Position numbers and translations under genes: made by a program. The notes beneath the pieces were generated by a model. It made no database searches. It was not told the origin of the DNA and was given only the letters and a program-made list of their open reading frames with translations. A stretch of 64,000 nt of DNA, from NCBI GenBank assembly GCA_007026445.1, contig VDMD01000095.1, positions 1 to 64,000 on the forward strand, in the 5' to 3' direction. Source of the stretch: Schizophyllum amplum (Eukaryota; Basidiomycota; Agaricomycetes; Agaricales; Schizophyllaceae). Shown here piece after piece: positions 56,120 through 64,000 of the stretch. How positions within the stretch are numbered: the first letter of the stretch is position 1; each line of letters begins with the position of its first letter.

Positions 56120-57130
56120 CGCGTAGAGAGTATTCGGGTACGAGGAGGATGGGGAGGTGGTGGTTACAGTTAAAGCTGCCTTGGACCGATCCGGCGGCTG
56201 ATGACGGCGATTAGAAGCAAGAGTCTGGCAAGAGTAGATCGAAGGGGATAAGCCGAGGTAACAGCCGCGCCTGGGAATGGGGGACGGCGGAAGTGACTAT
56301 GAGGGACGGAGAGAAGAGAGCTGACGGAATGTGATTGCATGCGGCTTGTTTGCGCCGAGATCATGGTCACCTGTTGCCTTGGAGATCACCGCAATGATCG
56401 TCCCTATATACGCTCCATTGTTCTCATTTCGCACGTAAACACGCCCCCAGAGCAACTGACCAACAATCACAAAGCAAGTCTCGAATCAAGCACTTGAAGT
56501 TCCCAACAACTTCCTCGACGGGCAGCATTGCAACTACTGGTCGAATCATCCCAACAGATACGATACGCCTCAACCGAGAGCGAGAGATTACACTCTATCA
56601 AAATAAAAATAAAAAAGGTGCGAAGTTTGAGCAAATTACGGTCCTGCACCACGCTCCACTGAGATCAGAACGGTGAAGAAGTTCTCAAACTGCAGAAACA
56701 TTGACGATGCAGAAATATGAACATCAGACACGTGCCATGACAAGCACAAACCCATACAAACAAACGGTTCCATTGTTTTCATTCGGTTGTACTTCCACAA
56801 TCATCTTCTCTGCTGTTCCATGTTCCCGTATTCGAACATGCACATTGAACAGCCTCTCCTAGATTAACGTACGACTACGAGGGATGAAGGTTAAGTCGCA
56901 TAATTTGATAGTGATATACGGATTTCGCGCGAAGCTCATTGAGGGTGACTGGCACGGGCGCTTGCTTTCTCAGGCCGTCTCCCTGCTCAGCCTTCAACCC
57001 TGCTTCAACCTTTGGCGAAAATCCCCATATAATCCAGATATAATTATAATCAGCATCTGCACGTGTTTACTATAACTTTGCTGATGAGACATGCATCCTC
57101 CTCCCTCCATAAACCTCGATTCACGCAACG
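56120..57130. other. Intergenic
   Basis: About 1 kb with AT-rich segments and no supportable gene. A minus open frame at 56,170-56,370 could be a leader exon of the preceding gene, but has no splice pair. Confidence 0.4.
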
Positions 57131-57226
57131 CGACTACTGCTCTTTTTTGAGTGTTTTGTATTTTCTCTCGTACCCCAGTACTGGCGCAAGGCAGCGCCCA
57201 AGTAGAAAGGTCAACTATGCGGGCAT

Positions 57227-57938
57227 TCAGTCCGTTGCGCCACCGCTCTGCCTGAGCAAACCGACACTCACCCCCTTCTCTAGCGGCACGATGTGCCCAG
57301 GCATGCCCGGGAAGCTCTCGCTGTACCAGAATATGTTCATCAGCGTGAGCACGCTGTGGTCCTCCAACCGCGGCGCCGAGAACAGATTGCGAAACACCAG
57401 CTCGTACTCCTTGTCCTGCGATCCATGGGCCAGTCAGCTTGTAGCAAAGTTCGGAATACCTCTCCATTGACAGAGTAAATTAATCCTCTCCACTCACCCC
57501 CGGATCGACCCACTCCTCCACCACGCATACCTCCCCGGGCACGCTGTCCAGCGCATGCACGGCGCGGGGCGGGACGCGCGCAGGGCCGTCGTTGGCGCCG
57601 ATCTCGCTCATCACCCCGTCCACCGTCACCCTCAGCCGCCCTTCCACCACATTGACGTACTCCGTGTGTCGCGCGTGCCAGTGCGGAGGCACCTGGAAGC
57701 GCGCGGTCGCCTCGACGCGCAGAACACGCTTGTGGGCGGGCTGGAGGGGGTCTGTGCCGGGCGCGCCGGTGTCGACAAAAGTCTGCGAGAATGATCAGTG
57801 GCATGGGGGAGGCGGTGGATTTTGGAAGACCAAAGGGAGGAAGAATGGTGAATGGTAAGTTAAGTAGATGACCGATTTCAGACTCACACAAGTGATACCT
57901 TCCTTCACGGTCACCGTGTCCGCGAATTCGTCGTCCAT
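57227..57938 (-). CDS. Single-domain cupin protein
   Basis: Exon 1 (57,938 to about 57,888) reads MDDEFADTVTVKEGITC; a GTGAGT...CGCAG intron follows; then TFVDTGAPGTDPLQPAHKRV and the cupin core PPHWHARHTEYVNVVEGRLR, VTVDGVM, GPARVPPRAVHALDSVPGEV. The first cupin motif GX5HXH is represented by PPHWHARHTEYVNVVEG, with His and Glu placed for metal binding. The next exon starts DKEYELVFRNLFSAPRLEDH and reads SESFPGMPGHIVPLEKG. A strong GTGAGT sits right after LEKG, so the true 3' end may be a further exon at about 57,130-57,175 rather than the read-through stop at 57,227. Probably cytosolic; substrate unknown. Confidence 0.75.
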
Positions 57939-58606
57939 CGTGAGAGCAGAGAGTGAGCAGGTGGGGACAGCTAGAATCGAGAGACAAGACGACAAGATAG
58001 GCATATATGAGCGTGCGACCGCGCCCGCGCCGGCGCGTGCCTCAAATTGAGATCTCAGCGCCGAGCGCTAAGCGCTAAGCGCCCAAGCTGCCCAAGGCTT
58101 GCAATAGGGCACAGCTCGATCGGATGTCAATGTTGGCGAGTCCGTGTTTCGGAGGCCTTCTTGTCTGAAGACCGTGCAAACTGGTATACACATACCAACT
58201 GAACTAGGATGCAGTGAAGAACGATGGATTCCCTCACGCATAGCGCACATCAGTGCGAGCAAAGGATTGAAAATTCATCCGCGACGTTTGCAAGGGAACC
58301 AAACTTCGGTGGAATATAACGAACTATACACAAGGCGAAAGTACACTACAATAACTGAAGCATCAGTACTTCAGTAGGTAAGTATGAGGCACTAATATAG
58401 AATTGGGTAGGATAGGTGAACAACGTCGGCGACGACGGGGGATAAGTAGTAACTGGAGGGCAAAGCAATAGCAGGAACAAATACCAATAATGCACAAAGG
58501 CAAACCAAAGTCTCTGGAAGTCCGTAGCAGACAGAAAACGAGAGAAGGGCAGTCAAGAACGACATAACCGCAAGCCAAGACCGCTGTTTGGGCAAGGATC
58601 CGCATT
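57939..58606. other. Cupin promoter and SNF2 3' region
   Basis: About 670 bp. Contains the short direct repeat GAGCGCTAAGCGCTAAGCGC near 58,065-58,083. No gene. Confidence 0.4.
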
Positions 58607-61600
58607 CTAGTCGTCGTTGCGCAGCCGCTCCCCACGCATGTTCAAACCGAACAAGTTCGCCAGCTCCTTCACGGACAGCCGGCCGATCTTCTTCCCCTTG
58701 CCCTCGCCTAGGGCACCATCCGCCAGCAGCGCCTTGCGCTCCTGTAAGCTCAAGATCCGGTCCTCGACCGTGTTGTCCACGACCAGCCGCTTGACGAGCA
58801 CCTTGCGCGTCTGCCCAAGCCGATGCACGCGGTCGAACGCCTGTGCCTCCACCGCCTCTGACCACCCGAGGTCGAGCGAGATGACGTTGTTAGCGCGCGT
58901 AAGGTTGAGGCCCACACCGCCGCACTTGAGGGACATGAGCATGACCTTGGCCTTGTCCTTGGCCATGAAGGAGCGCACGGCGGCGTCGCGCGCATTGCGG
59001 TTCATGTCGCCCTGGTACTTGACGTGCGCGATGTTCCGCTCGCTCAGGTAGTCGGACAGCAAGCCAAGCGCGGTCGTCCACTGCGAAACGAGGATGACCT
59101 TCTCATCCGGTTTCTCGGCGAAGATACGCTCTACGAGGTGGGTCAGTGCTGTGGTCTCTAAGGTTATGAACGACATACCTATATCATCCATCATATACTT
59201 CATCTTTGTCGAAGGCAAGAACTTGGACATGAGTTCGATCTTCGGCGCGCCCGGGGCCGGCTGCCTCTTCAGCCCAAAGACAACGCCCTCGTCATCGGAG
59301 TCGTCGATAACCATGGCACGAGCCTTGCCCTTGTGTTGCGCTTGACGTTTCTGCGCGCGAATGAAGTCCTTCTCGTCCTCATCTTCATCAGACCCAACAA
59401 TGAAGTCGCTGATATCGTCGTCGTCGTAGTCATCGCCGTCGGATTCAGTCTCGGACGCCGCACCGGAGTCATCTGAATCGACAATGCGCATCTTGTTCGA
59501 AGGGCGCTTTGCACGGGTAGACCTCCGCTGCGGGACAGCTTTCGCCTTGCCCTTGCCCTTGCGGCTGGTCGAATCCTTCATTTCGAAGTCGGAGTCAGCG
59601 TCGGAGTTGATCTTAATGACATCGTCCATGGGTTCTTCTTTTTTGACGCCGTTCAGCTCGTCATCCGTGGGCTCGAAGGCGCTGCGCTTGTACAGCCTGT
59701 CCTTGGAGATGGGCGCACGACAAGTGGGGCCTATGACAATGTATCAGTAGTGTATGCTGAAAGGGTGTATAGGAACTTACAGGGTCGCTCGTCGGCCTTG
59801 TACTTCTTCTCATCCTCGCCCTCGACGCGTGCAGTGGCGAGGACATCGTGGATACAGCCCTCACAGTACACATGCATGCACTTGGTAATGACGACGTCGG
59901 TGAGGTTGTCGAAGCATATGGGGCACTCCTCCTGCTCGACGGTCGCATCCTCGGACTACCGAAGGGCATAAGACAAGAGTCTTGTGCCAGCATACACCAT
60001 ACGTACCTCTTTCTCAGCTGCAATGCGGGCTAGTGCAACCTCTTTCCTGCTGTCCTTGACCTTCTGGACAAACTCGGCACCTTCCTTGCGCAACGCGCGA
60101 TTGAGCTCCGTCGCGACCTCGGGGTCTTGAACATCGGCCTCCACAGCGGATACAAACGCGTTCATGCCTTCCTGAATGAGGCCTACGATCCAATCAATCA
60201 GTCGCCGGATCATAAAAAGCGGGAGTCACGACGTACATGGATGCACGCAGCACTGGCGCAGACGGAGCAGAAGTACCAGGACTTGTTGATAGTTCCTACA
60301 GGACGGCTCAGTATCGCGTGAGATCGAACGATTGTGAAACTCACTTGAGCACAGTCCCGGCGCGTAAGTAACGATTGAACTGGTTCTGCGTCCTGGTCTC
60401 GACTTGAGAGTACACCGAACGTTCTTCCTCCGAGAACATCAACCGCGTCAGCTCAACGACCTTCTCCGGCAGCTCGATGAGGGGCTTCCCATCGAGCTTC
60501 GTGTTCTTCATGCGGCGGAGAAGGCAAGTGCGGAAGATTGTCTGCACACGAGAGACAGCGAGAGTCGCTGAAGTATCGATGTCAGCGAGGAAACCAAGCC
60601 CAAGGTGATATTTACTTACGGTTCTTCTTCTCGAGTAGACCAATGTGGCTCTGAGGCACTAGGCGTCAGTATCATGACCAAATGTACGTGGGGTAAACCT
60701 ACCTGATATTCCCTGACATCGTGCCAAGGACGTAGTTTGAGGAAGCGGAACATGCCGTAGGGATCCTGAAGCCCGTTGATGATAGGTGTCCCGGACAGAA
60801 CCCAACGGTACTCCGTTTCCAGGTCAGTGACAGCCCGAGATACACCTGCAACAAGGGTCAGCAACCTTTTATACCGACAAGAACAACAGAACTTACGTGT
60901 GCGACGGTTGCGAATATTCTGGCCCTCGTCAAGCACGACACGGTACCACTAGAATAGACTTTAGCCCGTACGTATGTAAGGAGGCGAGATACTCACGTCG
61001 ACCTGGAAGAGCAGACCTTTCACCATTTTCTTCTTGCTCTTACCCTTGCTTTTGACCATGGGCTCGTCGTCACTGTCATCGTCGACGATGAAGTCGTCGG
61101 AGTCAAGATCCTTCTTGTTCTTTTTGCGCGCCGCTTTCTCCCGCTTCTTCATCTCATTTTCCCAGTCCGGCCACTCTATGCAGAGTTTAAGAAACCATCG
61201 AGCACTCCCAGAGAAAAACGTATACCATTCGCCAGAGTGCCGTAAGTGGTAAGCACGACGTCGTACGAGAGGAGCTCCTTCTTGCTCCTCGGCTTCGTGT
61301 TACCTGCGCACAGATCGTGAGGGCGAACCAATGGAGCAGGAGGCATCAATGACTTACCATGATAGATCACACATTCAAATCCGCAGTTCGTCTTCATCTC
61401 GATTTCAAGCGCCCACTGGGATAACAGAGCGACAGGCGCGACGATGAGCGTTGTTTTGCAATTCTTGTCCTTCGACCGATTGAAGACCATGGTCGAGATC
61501 CTGCATTCGTCGTAAGCATACAGTCGAAAGCGTGGGGGTATTGCATACATCTGAACGGTCTTTCCAAGACCCATCTCGTCAGCAAGACAGCCGCCCTTCA

Positions 61601-63403
61601 TCTTCGACCGCTCGCGGTCTACCATCCAGGCGACGCCGATGACTTGATGAGCCATCAAGGAGATTTGCATGCCGGGCAGCATCTGATATTGAGTGGGCAG
61701 CCCCAGCTTCTTCAGGGCCTCGTCGACGGTCGCGTTACTCTCGAACTGCTCCGAGTTGCCGGCTTCGACCAAGAACTTCTCGATACTGCGTTCCTGATGA
61801 GCGTAGTTACAAACAAAGTAAGCTCGACTCACTCGTCTGCCTTGGCCTGAGGTCCTTCGAACAGATCCCGTCCGCGCCCATGGAAGTTGCCCTCGGCGTC
61901 GTAATTCTCCCATCCGCCAACAGGCGCAATCTGAGGAATTGCCTGGCCATATCTGTTCACAACGGACTCGGGCATCTCGTCATCGTCGTCGGTATCGGTG
62001 TCGACATCCATGCCGGAGGGGCTGGAAGGGAGACGAACGTTGGACCCGGAGGCGACGGGCTTGGCGGCCGGGGAGGAGAATTTCATGCGCGCCAGAGATC
62101 GAGACACCGGCTCTGGCTTGATTGCCCGCTGTTTGACAGGGGCAAGGGCGCAACGATGGGCTCCGGTTTGACGCGACCCGGGAAGGGGTTCGCATTCAGT
62201 ACGACTGGCTTCTGGTCCGTAGGCACGCGGCTAAAAGACGGCGTCATCGCGAGACGAGAGTTTGTACGCTTCAAGGACGTCGGCGCCAAAGAAAGGAGAT
62301 TCGGCAGGGAGTCGCTCAAGCGCTGCTTGCGTTCGTTGAGCTCCTTGACCTTCAAGTCGAGTTTGAGCATGCGAGTCTGTTCGGCCTTGCTGGGCTTTGA
62401 TTTGTGCCGCAGACGCTGCAAGCTGCGTTGAAGTTGGGCCACCTCGCGAGCCACCTCTTCAATCTGCGCGCGGATATCTTCCACATCCTGCGGACGGACT
62501 GCATTCTCCGGCAATGAGCTGCCAGTGAAGCTAGGCTCGGTCTTGAGACGCTTGTTGGATGTGGAAGGCCCAGCCGCGGAACCAGTGGACGACTCCTTCG
62601 TCGGGCGCTTCCTCGGTATGACTGCCTCGGTGGGTTCCGGCTTGACGCCTCGCTTCGCGGTAGGCTTCCTGCGCGCAAGGTTCGAGTTTGAAGAGTCGCG
62701 TGTAAGAGCGCCGCCCTTGAGGCGAAGTGGTTTAGCATAGGACAATGCGAAAGGAGAGTTGCCGGGCGCGAAGTCATTGATCTTTTGACTGTTATCATCT
62801 TTGTCTTCAACAGAGATCGGCCGACGTACCACTTCGCGCTTGATTATGTCTATCTCAGTGATCGCCGCCGCGTCCTGCGAGCGGTGTGACGCGTCATTGT
62901 CGATGTGGCGCTGCATCGTTCGGTCAAGACACGTTGCGCGTACAAGAGACGCGCGACGCACGCGGTATATGCTGAGAGAACCCAGGCCGTCGCTAAGGCC
63001 TCCATCGAGCGCCTTAAAGCGCGCAATGAGCTTCATGGTCTTGCCATTGCACGCCGGGTGCAAGCACGTCACAGCGCCCACTGCATTTGGTAGGTTTAGT
63101 GATGTATGCATGGGAATCGAAGTCAGGAACTCACATGCCAGGTTAGGCTCGAGAGTGACGCGAAACTAACGCGGTTGTTGAGTGGCAGCCCTGCTAGCGG
63201 CGCGTGGAGACTCACATTCGTCTCTGTCGGATACAGACTGAGGTGTATGCGCAGCTCATCGAGATATGACCATGGTACGTCGCGGTCCTGGGCGCCTTTC
63301 AGCGTCGACCCACACGGTGTAAGGCGTCATGACTTACAGGAGCTGAGTCTGGAAGACCCAATGTCTTCTTCGCAAGCTTCAGAATGTCTGCGGACGTCGA
63401 CAT
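58607..63403 (-). CDS. RING/SNF2 ATPase (Rad16/Rad5/Uls1-like), apparent frameshift in N-terminal region
   Basis: Starts MSTSADILKLAKKTLGLPDS (63,403), then VPWSYLDELRIHLSLYPTET and VTLEPNLA. A disordered, Lys-rich N-terminal part and a coiled coil (LQRSLQRLRHKS) follow. Helicase lobe 1: MQISLMAHQVIGVAWMVDRE, GGCLADEMGLGKTVQM (Walker A), TTLIVAPVALLSQW, SYDVVLTTYGTL, YRVVLDEGQNIRNRRT (DEGQ in place of DEAH) and WVLSGTPIINGLQDPYGMFR. The inserted RING finger is CPICFDNLTDVVITKCMHVY, CEGC...CPTCR (spliced across 59,710-59,780), giving ubiquitin-ligase potential. Lobe 2: KVILVSQWTTALGLLSDYL, SLKCGGVGLNLTRANNVISL and VEAQAFDRVHRLGQTRKVLV. It ends NMRGERLRNDD. Roughly 1,300 residues. Family roles are DNA repair and SUMO/ubiquitin-linked chromatin remodelling. 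At 62,139-62,142 (GGGG, plus) a one-base shift separates KPEPIVAPLP from VKQRAIKPEPVSRSLARMKF. Confidence 0.9.
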
Positions 63404-64000
63404 CGGCGACGAGAGCGACATCGTTGGATATGGTTACGGTCAACAGCACAAAGGGGAGTGACACTAGGACCTGTGACAAGACGCGATAAATTGTCACGCC
63501 CCGGCTCCGCGTCGCGTCACCGTCACGCGTCATAGATGACTCGCCGCGACGCCGCCGCCGACTCGCCTGGCAGCGTGACCATTGTTTGTGGCACCATTGT
63601 TCTAGCCGCGTTTGTCCTTACGAGCGGCCTGCTTGCTCCTTATCAAGATCACTAATGCGGAAGAGGGCAACACACTCTATGTCTATGCAGTCTGCAAGGG
63701 ACCTGTTCACTGGGACTCCACAGCTGGCGCTGGTGGAAACTGCTCAATGAGAGTGGCTGTATTGATTGAATATTGAAGGATCAAGCTAAATTCGCGATCA
63801 CCTATATAAACCTCTCTTTACTTACGGTGAGAAAGAAACGAGCGGACTGAGGTATATAAATAATAAGTGCGAAGGTGGAAATGTATGTACAGATGACGAG
63901 CCCTCCTAGCCGCAGATAAATGCAGAGGATACTGCAATGGTCGATGCGGTGGGACAGGCGCGATCAAGCCTTGATATGTGGATGTGCGCCAGAGTGTACT
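63404..64000. other. Upstream of the SNF2 gene
   Basis: No ORF or repeat recognised. AT-rich TATATAAA-like words at about 63,800-63,870 could belong to a promoter of a gene beyond the window. Confidence 0.35.

Overview
The window looks like nuclear DNA of an agaricomycete fungus (Basidiomycota). Almost every gene is split by introns of about 47-80 bp. The recognisable genes are a cellular RNA-dependent RNA polymerase, a Goodbye-domain STAND protein, basidiomycete DNA transposons of the Tnp2 and Plavaka types, bestrophin, an ATG27-like receptor and a RING/SNF2 ATPase, plus one intron-containing tRNA-Gly. Nothing bacterial or viral was seen. Gene models come from hand reading of splice sites and conserved motifs. 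Where I worked out each junction (STAND gene, ATG27-like gene, parts of others) the exon lengths add up in frame; elsewhere internal introns are only approximate.

Layout. 1-2,127: a partial, probably decayed trypsin-like gene and a gene remnant. 2,128-5,333: STAND gene with a degenerate P-loop and ankyrin repeats. 6,650-8,710: tandem array of ~280-bp units rich in small hairpins. 9,408-11,291: ATG27-like receptor with a MITE in one intron. 11,650-13,635: DHA2-type MFS transporter. 13.6-17.1 kb: gene-free, with diverged duplications and palindromes. 17,159-21,871: charged nuclear-type protein and Tnp2 transposase, diverging from one promoter. 22,065-22,148: tRNA-Gly(GCC). 24,528-26,579: sugar transporter. 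27,064-28.5 kb: a multi-exon gene on the minus strand. 28,866-33,012: RdRP. 34,238-35,928: branched-chain aminotransferase. 37.3-37.86 kb: more hairpin repeats. 38,380-41,874: tandem pair of PP2C phosphatases, each carrying a transposon insertion. 43,870-46,053: bestrophin. 46,539-54,655: an ~8.1-kb Plavaka element with terminal inverted repeats, TA target duplication, transposase and two passenger genes. 55,332-56,119: unknown charged protein. ~57.2-57.94 kb: cupin. 58,607-63,403: RING/SNF2 ATPase.

The main biological theme is mobile DNA beside RNA-silencing machinery. Two autonomous-type transposons and at least three non-autonomous inserts occur in 64 kb. One insert appears to have become an intron in a PP2C gene, one lies in the ATG27-like intron, and one sits exactly at a PP2C start codon. 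A second theme is technical: four to six genes contain what looks like a single-base frameshift, mostly in short G/C runs and mostly repaired by adding one base, which suggests consensus errors rather than real decay.
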